DNA of 22,684 bases from Chara braunii. Taxonomy: Eukaryota > Streptophyta > Charophyceae > Charales > Characeae. The notes beneath the pieces were generated by a model. It had not been told where the DNA came from and searched no databases. It worked only from the letters and a program-made list of their open reading frames with translations. This document shows, piece after piece, positions 1-9,897 of the stretch. The translations under genes and the position numbers were made by a program. The stretch covers positions 624,408 through 647,091 of the forward strand of contig BFEA01000202.1 in assembly GCA_003427395.1 (NCBI GenBank), given 5' to 3'. Position 1 is the first letter of the stretch; each line of letters starts with the position of its first letter.

Positions 1-172
1 TCCAGTGTATGTGAACAGTGAGATGTTTGGGCGCTGAAGTCGCCATAGCCAATTGAGAGTGAACTCGTATCTGAAAGCCATATCTCTGAGTTTTGAGTGG
101 GCGCATGTCGCCAGTATGCTGCGTTGCTGTTTACATGCATGAAAAGGGTGTTTGAGAACGAGTCTGATTGCA
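1..172 (+). repeat. 3' end of a family B LTR (body outside window)
   Basis: These bases align along their whole length with 17732-17902, the last 171 bases of the LTR that closes element 2. I count about 19 differences, so roughly 89% identity by eye, and both copies end in TCTGATTGCA. No primer-binding site of the TGGTA type follows position 172, so this is more likely the 3' LTR of an element lying to the left, or a solo LTR, than a 5' LTR. It carries the GCCATAGC octamer at 42-49. Confidence 0.85.
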
Positions 173-296
173 AGGCCAAAGCAAACTGCTTTACTGTCAA
201 AATGCTAACTGCAAGGCTTTTCGGGGCTTTATTTGATTTTCCATGATGGTTGACAGCTCGCACAATCGCCGACTTCACCGCCTCATCTTTATCCAG

Positions 297-1223
297 TGGA
301 TTCATCACTAGGAGTTTTTGGATGGAACACACGGGGTCTGGATACAGGTTTCTATAACCTGGTCGTCATGGTGAGTGATGGAAAAGTGAAGGTGCCAGTA
401 GACTTCATGCTTTTCCTCTATGAGGCTGTCTCTTTCTGTTCTCGAGATTGTGGCAATACTGTGCAAGGACTGTCAACGTTTGCAGATAAGGATGGAATGT
501 ATGATGGCTGCTCAATCTGTGGGAATGGCACACAAAACTTTTCTGTCTGCACTCCTGTCCAGGATTCACCAACCTGCTCCGGAGTGCTCGTTTTCTCTCC
601 CCCACCACCGTCATTCCCTCCACCGCCATCCCCATCAGCACCGCCTTCCCCCCCTCCTCCTTTGCCTCCACCTCCAGGCCCTCCTTCCCCATCTCCTCCA
701 CCCCCTTCCCCACTTTCTCCTCCACCATCCCCTCCTTCCCCACCCGTTCCACCACCACCTGGACCTCCACCAGCTACTGAGCCAGGGGGTCGGCGGCGAC
801 AGCTCTTACAGCGTCGGGATCCGACACCCTCAGCTTGTATCAATAACAACCCGCCTGTCTTCATTGAGCCAACACCAGGACTGATTGAGATGGAAGCAGG
901 GCAAAGGCTGATCATTGAGCTTGTGAGAGGAACAAATATTACATTTCCCTTGGTGGCAGTTGACAACGATGATTGTGCAGAGCTATACATCGACTCGACA
1001 GGACTTCCCATCAATGCTACCCTCTATCCTGCTAATCCCGAAGGGGAGGATGTCTCAGATACTTATGGCAAACACGCACGCAGGAGGATATTCAATTGGA
1101 ACTCTGCCTCGAGAGATCCTGATTGGGATGAACGACCCTCAGCATCACTCGTCTGCTTCTATGCATTCGATAAGTACATGGTGCAAGATGGACATCCGCT
1201 CTGTCTGGAGCTCAGAATTACAG
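297..1223 (+). CDS. Exon of a secreted proline-rich protein with cadherin/Ig-like domains (partial gene)
   Basis: One frame is open from 254 to 1429. The supported part is an internal exon. A pyrimidine-rich tract ending in CAG (about 281-296) is a plausible acceptor; an alternative acceptor ends near 255. The first ~40 residues, with FGWNTRGLDTGFYNLVVMVSDG, resemble the end of an extracellular beta-sandwich domain, followed by a short Cys-rich piece (CSICGNG). About 60 residues of Ser-Pro-rich sequence follow (nt 598-777), as in hydroxyproline-rich wall glycoproteins of green algae. After a basic stretch (RRRQLL) a second domain begins at NNPPVFIEPTPG and ends near VCFYAFDK...CLELRI, again cadherin/Ig-like, with NIT, NAT sequons. 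Beyond codon ~309 the sequence loses domain character, and CAG|GTTCGT at 1221-1229 is a likely donor. Other exons are not visible. The role (cell wall or adhesion) is inferred from composition; the family is not named with certainty. Confidence 0.6.
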
Positions 1224-1560
1224 GTTCGTTTCAAACCATCAGAAACCCAAATACAGGATTTGTAAAACTCACAGGAGCAGTTAAAAATTATTCTCAGCTT
1301 CGCCACATTATAACAGAGAAATCCCTGAGATGCAACATAACATATCTTGAAGTCAATACCCTGATGTGCAACAAACATTCACATCATAGCCATAATGCAA
1401 GTTCTGGAGTTTCCCAGCCATCTCCTTGACTGACTTTTTTTTAAGAATGCAATTAATGTAAAAAAAAAAAAAAAAAAGAATGCGTTTAATGTCCCTCCTT
1501 TGGTTGTGACTTGTCCCCTTACCAAGAGCCTCCTTGTCTTATACCTTTTGAAAGGCATTC
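1224..1560 (+). other. Probable intron or 3' flank of the host gene, up to the element 1 insertion
   Basis: The frame stays open to 1429, but residues after the proposed donor are low in domain character, so I read this as intron. It contains a run of 18 A at about 1461-1478, flanked by two near copies of AAGAATGCxxTTAATGT (from 1443 and about 1478). No gene is seen. Element 1 starts at 1561. Confidence 0.45.
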
Positions 1561-1988
1561 TGAAATGGTTTCACTTAGTTGACCCGACTTTCCAGACACA
1601 GAGATTCGATCCCCAGACCTGTGCCCTAACCCTGTACATTGAACCTGTGTGCTGAGAGCGATTCGATCCCTAGACCTGTCCTATACCTGTACATAGACCC
1701 AGTGACCTGAGTAGGATCAATCCCTAGACCTGCCCTACGTCCTAGGCTAGTCTGTATGTTGGACAGTAGGACTTGATCCCTAGGTCTGTAGATTAGGAGT
1801 TAGGTCTGTTACCGTTAGGCTTAGGAAGGCCTGTTCTAAAAATCTCTATCTGAGTCTACTGAGGCCTACAGTCTGTCTGTAAGTCTGTAGGCTCTAGAAG
1901 GTCGTAGGTCCCTGTAGGCCAGTCCAGTCAGCAAGTACCAGGGGTAGGGGCTGCACGTGGGGAAGGTTCTGGAGCACACTGTGGGTTT

Positions 1989-2071
1989 CACACGTTTTGG
2001 CCCAGAAGGCCAAACGTCTGGAAACTTCCTTGGGCCACACGTTTTGGCCCAGGCCCACACGTTTTGACGCA
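1989..2071 (+). promoter_or_regulatory. Triple CACACGTTTTG repeat in U3, upstream of the TATA position
   Basis: CACACGTTTTGGCCCA occurs at 1989-2004 and 2036-2051, with a variant (CACACGTTTTGACGCA) at 2056-2071. The same three units occur in the 3' LTR at 9162-9177, 9207-9222 and 9227-9242. Repeats just 5' of a TATA box are typical of LTR enhancers; each holds an ACGT core. Enhancer function is inference. Confidence 0.5.
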
Positions 2072-2093
2072 GGCCCGGGTACCTCCAAAGAAG

Positions 2094-2101
2094 AATAAAT
2101 A
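2094..2101 (+). promoter_or_regulatory. Damaged TATA box of the 5' LTR
   Basis: The sequence is AATAAATA, where the 3' LTR has TATAAATA (9265-9272) and the family B LTR has TATAAATG (17492-17499), all followed by AAGAGGCAGCG or GAAGAGGCAGCG. The first T is replaced by A here, so the promoter that would drive the element is weakened. Confidence 0.6.
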
Positions 2102-2223
2102 AAGAGGCAGCGTCCAGCCATTCATTCATTCGCCTGTGTGCCATGCGGAAGAGCTGCCTTGGTATCTTGTGCCTGGAGGACTGCAGGTGCCCGAGGAAGA
2201 AGTGGGCTGTGAAGAAGACAGCG

Positions 2224-2654
2224 GCCATAGCGAGCCAGCGAGGGAGACAACGGCGGTCATAGCTCGGAGGAGGAAGACGACGGCAGCCATAGCCGCCCAG
2301 TTGTTGGTGTATACAGAGTGTACAGAGTGTGAGTGGCTGTGCAGTGTGGACATTCAGGGTGATCCTCATACGTGCGTGCAAGCGAGACTGAGGGAGACTG
2401 AGGCTGGTGGTAGAGACAGTGTTCGGCGGCCATAGCCGCAAGTTGTACAGTTGTTCAGACTGGGTTTAACACAAGTTCGTTGTTGTCTCTGAGTTGAAGG
2501 AGTTCAGTTTTACATCGGTTCTCAAGTGTGCATGTTGTGAACAAGGTCCAGAGTCGAGTCTGATTGCATTGGTATCGGAACTGGTACCCGTTGTCCATGC
2601 CGGCGGAGCTGCAGCAAGTGAAGAAGAGGGTAGAGGCCGCCATAGCTGAAGCTC

Positions 2655-2731
<77 letters not shown>

Positions 2732-2853
2732 GGGGGGATAGCAGCCATAGCTGTCAAGTTCGGGGCAAGAGACGATCAGTGAGAAGAAAGAGATAAGGCG
2801 CAGAAAAAAAGGAAGAAGAAAGTGACGAAGAGGGAGACAAAGTCAGCCATAGC
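2224..2853 (+). repeat. Cluster of seven GCCATAGC-type octamers in R/U5 and leader
   Basis: Copies sit at 2224, 2256 (GTCATAGC), 2286, 2429, 2639, 2744 and 2846, all on the + strand. The same octamer occurs in the 3' LTR (9395 as GCCATAGT, 9427, 9457, 9600), upstream of element 2 gag (10441, 10707, and 11292 as GCCATAGT), in the family B LTR (17655, 17772) and at 42. Some copies sit in hairpin-capable context with a CATA loop, for example GCGGC-CATA-GCCGC at 2427. Function unknown. Confidence 0.6.
2570..2581 (+). other. Primer-binding site of element 1
   Basis: TGGTATCGGAAC begins one base after the LTR. It matches the plant initiator-tRNA-Met PBS form TGGTATCAGAGC at 10 of 12 positions. Its place right after the terminal CA of the LTR supports the call. 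Confidence 0.75.
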
Positions 2854-3145
2854 CAAGGTGAACAAGACGAAGCAAGAAGACTACCGGTACCACCCTTTCA
2901 AGCCCTGGCCTATCCCTTACCCCGTGGACGTGCACCTTCACCTTGGTACCTGCTGACGTCAAGTCTGTCAAAGTCAGTCAGTCCTATCTCCCTGTCACTT
3001 CTGTCTAGGTCAGTAGAATTCTATGTATGTGGTCATAAAACCATAAGTTCAACCCGAGTAGTGCATAGCAGTCCCGTAGACACGAGATAACCTGGTCGGT
3101 CTACGTGTTGAGGCGCAGAATCGTTGTTGATTGTGCACTTACACC
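2582..3145 (+). other. Untranslated leader of element 1, with a GA microsatellite
   Basis: This stretch lies between the PBS and the gag start. It holds an (AG)n tract at 2658-2731, interrupted by AAA near 2708. It also holds three GCCATAGC octamers and a segment (about 2900-3010) that matches the element 2 leader around GCCTATCCC and TTCTGTCTAGGT. The last 30 bases before the ATG, with GATTGTGCAC and ACCATGG, are shared with element 2. No other gene is seen. Confidence 0.7.
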
Positions 3146-5108
3146 ATGGTGACCACCAGAACTGGGTTTAGTACCACCCCCTATAGCAAGGAGCAAGAAG
3201 AGAGAGCTGCCGCCCTTCTGTGTGAAAGGAAGTAGAAGATGGAGAAAAGGGAGTTAATCAAGCAGGCCAAGATGTTGGCCCTGCTGAAGGAGCAAGAGGC
3301 AACGAAGAAGCAGATGGAGGAGGAGCTGAAGAGGGATCAGGAGGAGAAGATGGCGGCTATACGAGAGGAGGTGGAGAAAGAAGAAGAAGAAGGGGAAGAG
3401 ATAGTAGAGGAAGAAGAGCCGTTGGAGAGAAGGAGAGGGGAAGCTAGCACAAGCAAAGAAATTGAGATTGCAAGGATTGCACAGGAGTGGGCCACACATT
3501 TGGAGTTGGGGGAAGACAGGGAGGCCGAGATGGCCATACCCCAGGAAGAGAGAGAAGCAGCAAGGAGGCAAATTGAGGCAGAAAGGGACCTACTGAGGAG
3601 AAAGGCGAAAGAGGAAGAACAACAAATGGCATGGAGATACCGGCTGTCCCAAGAGAGGGTAAGACGATTGCAAGCAGCGGACAGGGCAGAGAAGGACCTG
3701 AAAGCGGCGGAGACCAGGCTGGGGAAGATCAGGAAAGAGACGGAGATAGCCACTAAACTCAATACCCTGACCCAAAGTTTAGAGTCTTTACTAACTGCAC
3801 ATCATGAACAAGCGCAATACATCCACAACTTCGAAGTAAAGATAGATGCAATGCGCATTGGGTTCAAGGATTTTGCGAGTGATATGATGAAGTATTTATT
3901 GGCTGAAGTCCGTAATGCAATTAGTAAGACAAGAGAGTTCTGTACCGGCGCCATTGAAGGCGCCAAGTTAGCGACTCCTAAGGAAGAGGAGCCAGCCCCA
4001 CCACGCCGTGAGAAAGTTAAGGTTCGTTTTCCCGAACCCTTATGTGGAAAGAAGGGTGAAGATTTCGATAATTAGGAGGCCAACGTGCACTCCTACTTGT
4101 ACCTGCAGGGAGTCACGCCTGAGGACCACGTTTTGGTGGCCTTCCGGCCCTTCGAGATGAGGCGACTAGCTTTGCTAGGTCGCTTGCCCGCGCTGCAAAT
4201 TGCGAGAACGATATGGTTACATATTCGAGACTGGCACCCCTCTCCGAGTTCCTGAAATCGCTCAGAGAGCGATTCTTAGATGTGACGTGGGGGCTCAAAG
4301 CCTCTGACAAACTCCAAATGATACACACTCGCCAGTGGAAAGTGTGCACGCCCTCAAGTCCGCCATGGACAAACTGATTGCGGTCCCTGGGCATAGAGTA
4401 ACCGATGCCCAACTCCTTAACCTCTTCTACCGTGCCCTACCTGAAAATATTCAGGGACACTTCTTCGAAAAGAAGAATCAGCAGGGCATGACTTATGATA
4501 CACTTAGTCGGGAGGCAGTTGCATTTGCCGCCCAAGCGTCGCCAGTTACCACGTTCTGGCACAAAGGTCTCTCAAAGGGAAAAACGTGGAAGGGACGCAC
4601 CAGCTCGGGCCAAATCAAGGCCAAATATAGTTTAATTTTGACAATGGAGGAAGGTGGTGCTGACGAGGTTCCCTACTCTGACATCGAGTGGGGATTGGAG
4701 GAGGAGAACAGCAGCGCAGGCTAGGGGAGAACCTATGCTGCTGTTGCGGTTGGAGGGAGGCCGCAAGGAGGAGGACAACGGTCCGGCCAGAATGGCCGGG
4801 CCCCAGCTAGCCGAGGACAGGGCAGCCAAGGGGTTGGCGGCAACGGCAACCGCCAAGAGGGAGGAAAGGGAGGTCCCCCGCCTAACCGTCCGCGTTTTAG
4901 TCGATCACCCCCCAGACAGGGAAGGTGGCACCCAGGCCGGCCCGAGGGCCGACCCTCGCTAGATCTGGGTATAGATCAAGGAGTATGGCAAACACGCATT
5001 AACAGTTCTCAATGCGTATTCTGCGGGGACCCAGGCCACGTTATCAAATTTTGTCCTAAGTATAGGGACCGTGCTGCGTCTGGGGCAGCAAAAGACAGCC
5101 ACCGGTAG
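3146..5108 (+). pseudogene. gag: gag of element 1, broken
   Basis: Gag would form the particle shell and bind the element RNA. I start it at the ATG in ACCATGG, which matches the starts of the other two elements. TAG at 3233 interrupts after 29 codons. The open part 3239-4075 is a Glu/Lys/Arg-rich coiled coil followed by the capsid start, ending at TAG (4073), where element 2 has a Trp codon (FDNW). Homology continues through a frameshift near 4150 and a second near 4340 to capsid residues around LFYRALPENIQGHFFE and WKGRTSSGQ. Another TAG lies at 4722. A Gly/Arg/Pro-rich RNA-binding region then leads to a CCHC zinc knuckle (CVFC...GH...C, CX2CX4HX4C) at about 5012-5053, and the frame closes with TAG at 5106. 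Three in-frame amber stops and two frameshifts make it inactive. Order and length match the element 2 gag. Confidence 0.85.
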
Positions 5109-8100
5109 GGGTCGCAACTGCCCCTACCCCAGGAGTATGTGGATCTGAGCGTGCGCACGAAGTAGAATCTCCCACTCCACATATCTCCATGGCAGAGGTT
5201 GCAGGTCAGCGTTTAGTAAGCTGTCCAAAGACTGCTTGTGTTAGGGTCTCTCTAGACGCTTCCCTCACAGGCTTAGCCGAGGAGTTGAGAGAGAGGAGGC
5301 AAGCCTGGGCCAAGGTGAAGAAGGATAGTAAAGGACAGCTAATCCTCGCAGACGTAGAAATATTTAGAGCTAGAGTAGGAGCCCTAATAGACCGTGGGGC
5401 GACTAGGAGTTATATCAGTCGTAAAGCGCCGAAGAAGTTGAAGCTCAATCTAAAAGTCCAACGTTTAGAGGAACCTGTAGTCAGCATCCTTGCAGACAAC
5501 AGCAGGATGCGTGTTGAAGAATATGTTGAGGGGGTCCACGCCTACTTTCGCCTAGAGAAAGATGGGAAGGTAGAGAAGGTACTGCACTCCTTGACCCTCC
5601 TCGTGAAAGAGAGTCCTCGTTTGACATTGTTCTAGGTACGGATTGGGGAGAGGCAGCGGGAACCACACTACACCTTAGAGAGCACGAGTGTAGGCTCCCT
5701 AGCGCGTCAGGCGAAGTCAAGCAAGTCCACATGTTCCACGAGTCCGAGGTAGATAATCCCATCGCCCATTGCTGCCTCAGCGCTCCTGCATTTGCCAGAC
5801 TTGTGCGAAAGGAGCAGCTCGAAGAGCAGGTGTTCGTAACCTATGTTAGGCCGATTTCTGATCAGCCAAAGGAGGAGGAAAAGATTCATCCTTCTATCGC
5901 CAGTTTGCTGGAAGAGTATAAGGACTTGTCTCAAGCACCTTCAAGAGTAGTGCCCAGACCAATCCAGCACCATATAGAGATAAAACCTGGCAGTAGAACG
6001 CCTAAGGGGGCAGTCTACAGGATGTCTCCCAAGGAGTTAGAGGAGCTTCGCAAACAGTTAGATGAACTCTTAGAAAAAGGATGGATCAGGCCTAGTTCGC
6101 CACCGTTTGGCGCACCTGTTCTGTTTGTCCCAAAGAAGGAGGGAGAGCTTCACATGTGTATAAACTACAGGGGACTGAACGCCATCACAATTAAGAACGC
6201 AAAGCCATCGCGTGCAAGGATGCAGGTACTTCTCAAAGATAGACCTGAAATCGGGGTACCATCAGATAGAGGTGCATCCTGACGATCAATATGAGACGAC
6301 GTTCAGGACAAGGTATGGGCATTACGAGTTCATAGTGATGTTGTTTGGACTTACTAATGCACCGACTACATTTCAACGCTGCATGAACGACTTGTTTAGA
6401 CCATGGTTAGATAGGTTCGTCGTAGTGTACCTAGACGACATCCTAGTGTTCAGCAAGACCCTCGAGGAACATGAGGGCCATCTGCGGCAGATTCTAAGCA
6501 AGCTGAGAGAGTCTAAGTGCGAATGGGCCAAGACACAGGTCCTTCTAGGCCATGTACTAGACGGCGATGGCATTTGCCTTGAGGACAACAAGATTGCATC
6601 CATCAGAGATTGGCCGACTCCTAAGACACTGACAGAGTTGCGCTCATTCTTAGGACTGGCTAACTACTAAAGGAAGTTCGTGAGGAACTTCTCCACGATC
6701 GCTGCTCCCCTTCGTAGACTTATGAAGAAAGAGACTATCTGGAAGTGGAACCAGGATTGAACGTCAGCCTTCAAGAAATTGAAGAAGGCTTTGATAGAGT
6801 ACCCTGTCCTCAAAGTTACTGATCCATCATTACCATTTGTTGTTACTACAGACGCGAGTCAGTATGGCATAGGTGTCGTTCTACAGCAAGATGACGACAA
6901 CAATTATAAGCCCGTAGAGTTTATGTCAGTCAGGCTGCCCTCAAAGAAAGTCGCAGCATCGACATATGAAAGAGAACTCTACGCTCTCGGGCAGGTTCTA
7001 GAGCACTGGAAACACTACCTGCTTGGGAGGCAGTTCAAGATTTACTCAGACCACGAGACTCTTAGATGGTTAAAGATACAGGCCAAGATGACGCCCAAGT
7101 TGACTAGATGGGCTGCTGAAGATAAGACCAGTATGACTTTGAGTTGAAACTCCTCAAAGGCAAGTATAACGTGGTAGCTGATGCGCTAAGTAGGAGATCA
7201 GATTACTTCGGCGCAATAGTGCACTACCTAGACATAGGGGTCGATCTGCAGCAGAAAGTAAAAGATGCCTATGCACAGGACCCGATCTACAGTGAGTTGT
7301 TGAAAAGAGTAAGGGAAGCCCAGATAGTGAGCCACACTACCGGACCATGAATGGGCTACTGTTTGAAAAGACTAATGTCGCTGACAGACTATGTGTCCCC
7401 AATAGTGAAGAGATCCGTAGTCTGATCTTAGGGGAATACCACGATACGGAAGGGCACTTTGGATGGCAGAAGACTTTAGCTAACCTGATGATGTCATATA
7501 CGTGGCCAGTAATGAAAGCAGATTGCATAGAGTATGTGCGCAGCTGCAATGTATGTCAACAGAATAAAACTACAACCAAAGCCCTGCTAGGTTTTCAGAG
7601 ACCCTTGCCTATTCCGTCAGGACCCGGAGATTCAATTTCCATTGACTTCATGGATATTGGGGTCAAGAGTAGGCACGGCAAGACTCAAGTCATGGTCATA
7701 GTAGATAGGTTTAGCAAGTATGCAGTATTTGTTCCCCTGCCTTCAGAGGCACGTACAAACTTAGTCATTAGTAAGTTTTTTGACTTCTGGGTAAGCGAGC
7801 ATGGTATGCCGTTGTCCATAGTCAGTGATAGGGACACGCGGTTTAATAGTCAGAATTGGCTGGACCTTATGAAAGTCTATGTGTCTAAGTTTTTGATGTC
7901 GTCAGGACGACACCCAAAGACTAATGGCCAGACAGAGCAGATGAATAAGATCTTGCAACAACTACTTAGAATGTATATTAGATCAGATCAAATAAACTGG
8001 GATGAGATGCTTCCCAAAGTAGCAAGTGCCTACAATAACAGTGTTCATCTAGCTACCCGCAGGACTCCTAACGAGCTACATAAGTCCTTTAGACCAAGGC

Positions 8101-8694
8101 GACCGTTTGAGGGACTAAACCGGGACCAGATACACAGACTACCACCCAGCACACAAGAGTTTGCGTTACAACATGAGCAGGAAGTCGCTAAGGTCATAGA
8201 CAATATGAGAAACGCCCAGCATCAGATGATAGAGCAAGCTAACAAGCACCGCCGACCTTCACAGTTTCAGGTAGGGGATCTAGTCTGGGTCAAGTCAGAG
8301 GAGTTCGCACCTGAGGAAAACATCTCGCAGAAGCTCTTACCTGCGTTTAGAGGACCGTGGCCTGTCCTAGAAGTCAAAGGAGGAGAGGACGGCCCGTCAT
8401 ATACTATAGAGATTCCATCACACCTCCACACGTACCCAGTCTTCCATGCATCTAAGTTGTTACTTGCACCACATCTGACAGATTCCCTTCTAGGAGATCG
8501 ATGATTCCACCAGACATGGATGGTGCATATGATATAGATCACATAGTCCCCAGAAACAATATAAGGTTAGGTTCGCATACCAGGAACCCGAGGACGACCG
8601 ATGGCTTACAAGAACAGAGCTGCTAGAAACGGCTCTCGACAGAGTACACGCCTATGAGAGGGAAAGAAAGGGCAAAGGTCCGACCTTGAGTTAG
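5066..8694 (+). pseudogene. pol: pol of element 1, broken (protease, RT, RNase H, integrase, remnant chromodomain)
   Basis: The pol frame is -1 to gag and open from 5066, overlapping the gag end. Protease has DRGA at 5390 where DSG is expected, so the catalytic Ser is lost. A frameshift follows near 5613. Reverse transcriptase starts with a [18 protein letters not shown] motif, suffers a deletion of about 23 nt near 6205, then continues to YLDD at 6428-6439. TAA at 6668 and TGA near 6756 precede RNase H (TDAS, YEREL, YSDH all present). Frameshifts occur near 7120 and 7340. Integrase is open from 7347: an HX4H...CX2C zinc site from 7440, then D (7644), D (7827) and E (7935) with the D35E spacing. 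A one-base loss near 8480 and a deletion of about 37 nt near 8548 remove part of the chromodomain. The last part (RWLTRTELLETA) still matches element 2. Not functional. Confidence 0.88.
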
Positions 8695-8719
8695 AGTGTT
8701 CTCGGAGGACCTCGAATTT

Positions 8720-8732
8720 AGGATGGCGGGAG
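8720..8732 (+). other. Polypurine tract of element 1
   Basis: AGGATGGCGGGAG ends directly at the TG of the 3' LTR. Element 2 has AGGACAGCGGGAG in the same place (17075-17087), and both are preceded by GAGGACCTCGAATTT. This is the expected primer site for plus-strand DNA synthesis. Confidence 0.75.
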
Positions 8733-9740
8733 TGAAATGGTTTCACTCAGTCGACCCGACTTTGCAGACACAGAGATTCGATCCCCAGACCTGTGCCCTA
8801 ACCCTGTACATTGAACCTGTGTGCTGAGTGAGATTCGATCCCTAGAGCTGTCCTATGCCTGTACATAGACCAAGTGACCTGAGTAGGATTCGATCCCTAG
8901 ACCTTCCCTACGTCCTAGGCTAGTCCGTAGGTTGGACAGTAGGACTTGATCCCTAGGTCTGTAGATTAGGAGTTAGGTCTGTTACCGTTAGGCTTAGGAA
9001 GGCTTGTTCTAGAAATCTCTATCTGAGTCTACTGAGGCCTAGAGTCTGTCTGTAAGTCTATAGGCTCTAGAAGGTCGTAGGTCCCTGTAGGCCAGTCCAG
9101 TCAGCAAGTACCAGGGGAAGGGGCTGCATGTGGGGAAGGTTCTGGAGCACACTGTGGGTTTCACACGTTTTGGCCCAGAAGGCCAAACGTCTGGACTTCC
9201 TTGGGCCACACGTTTTGGCCCAGGCCCACACGTTTTGAGGCAGGCCCGGGTACCTCCAAAGAAGTATAAATAAAGAGGCAGCGTCCAGCCATTCATTCAT
9301 TCGCCTGTGTGCCATGTGGAAGAGCTGCCTTGGTATCTTGTGCGTGGAGGACTTCAGGTGCCCGGGGAAGAAGTGGGCTGTGAAGAAGACAGCGGCCATA
9401 GTGAGCCAGCGAGGGAGACACCGGTGGCCATAGCTCGGAGGAGGAAGACGACGACGGCCATAGCCGCCCAGCTGTTGGTGTAGACAGAGTGTACAGAGTG
9501 TGAGTGGCTGTGCACTGTGGACATTCAGGGTGATCCTCGTACGTGCATGCAAGCGAGAGTGAGGGAGACTGAGGCTGGTGGTAGAGACAGTGTTCGGCGG
9601 CCATAGCTGCAAGTTGTACAGTTCTTCAGACTGGGTTTAATACAAGTTCGTTGTTGTTTCTGAGTTGAAGGAGTTCAGTTTTACCATCGGTTCTCAAGTG
9701 TGCATGTTGTGAACAAGGTCCAGAGTCGAGTCTGATTGCA
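8733..9740 (+). repeat. 3' LTR of element 1 (family A)
   Basis: It has the same 1008-bp length and ends as 1561-2568, with about 40 differences by eye. It keeps the intact TATAAATA (9265-9272), the three CACACGTTTTG units and four octamers of the GCCATAGC type. In the stem-like copy at 9598 a C-to-T change relative to the 5' LTR turns a G-C pair into G-U. Confidence 0.93.
9265..9272 (+). promoter_or_regulatory. TATA box in the 3' LTR of element 1
   Basis: TATAAATA is followed by AAGAGGCAGCG, a stretch shared with the family B LTR. From here transcription would read into the DNA to the right, towards element 2. Confidence 0.6.
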
Positions 9741-9897
9741 CCTTCCACGATTGAGACCCCAAATTCAGATCTCAGGGTCAGATGCCCTGGTCAAGAAAAG
9801 GCCGAGTTCGTCAAACTCAGAAAAGTCACAGTCGGGTACCTCAGCAGTGTGGTTCAACAGGCACCCAGCAAACAGTCACATATCAGGGACAAGTGTT

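Larger units (their letters stand above)
1561..2568 (+). repeat. 5' LTR of element 1 (family A)
   Basis: It runs from TGAAATGG to TGATTGCA and has the same length as the copy at 8733-9740. U3 holds degenerate repeats around GATCCCTAGACCTG (about 1608-1790) and three CACACGTTTTG units before the TATA position. R/U5 holds four GCCATAGC-type octamers. Compared with the 3' copy there is an extra AA in U3 near 2022, compensated elsewhere. Several differences are C/T or G/A, as expected of old methylated repeats. Confidence 0.93.
1561..9740 (+). mobile_element. Element 1: LTR-complete but degenerate Ty3/Gypsy chromovirus-type retrotransposon
   Basis: An 8180-bp element is bounded by two 1008-bp LTRs that begin TGAAATGG and end TCTGATTGCA. 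PBS follows the 5' LTR directly and a purine-rich tract precedes the 3' LTR. Internal order is leader, gag, then pol (protease, reverse transcriptase, RNase H, integrase, remnant chromodomain), which is the Ty3/Gypsy order. Flanking pentamers CATTC (1556-1560) and CCTTC (9741-9745) match at four of five positions and may be a decayed target-site duplication. Every large ORF is interrupted, so this copy is non-autonomous. The LTRs differ at about 40 positions by eye, so the insertion is not recent. Confidence 0.93.

Noticed and set aside
418-1014. Antisense Gly-rich ORF opposite the proline-rich exon
   Set aside because: It is the shadow of the CCN-rich Pro codons; outside that part it has no domain character, while the sense frame carries recognisable extracellular domains.
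1866-2441. A 191-codon antisense ORF in the 5' LTR with a counterpart at 9067-9612
   Set aside because: Both exist because the LTRs are about 96% alike. An AA indel near 2022 shifts the frame between the copies, substitutions show no coding pattern, and the sequence resembles no family.
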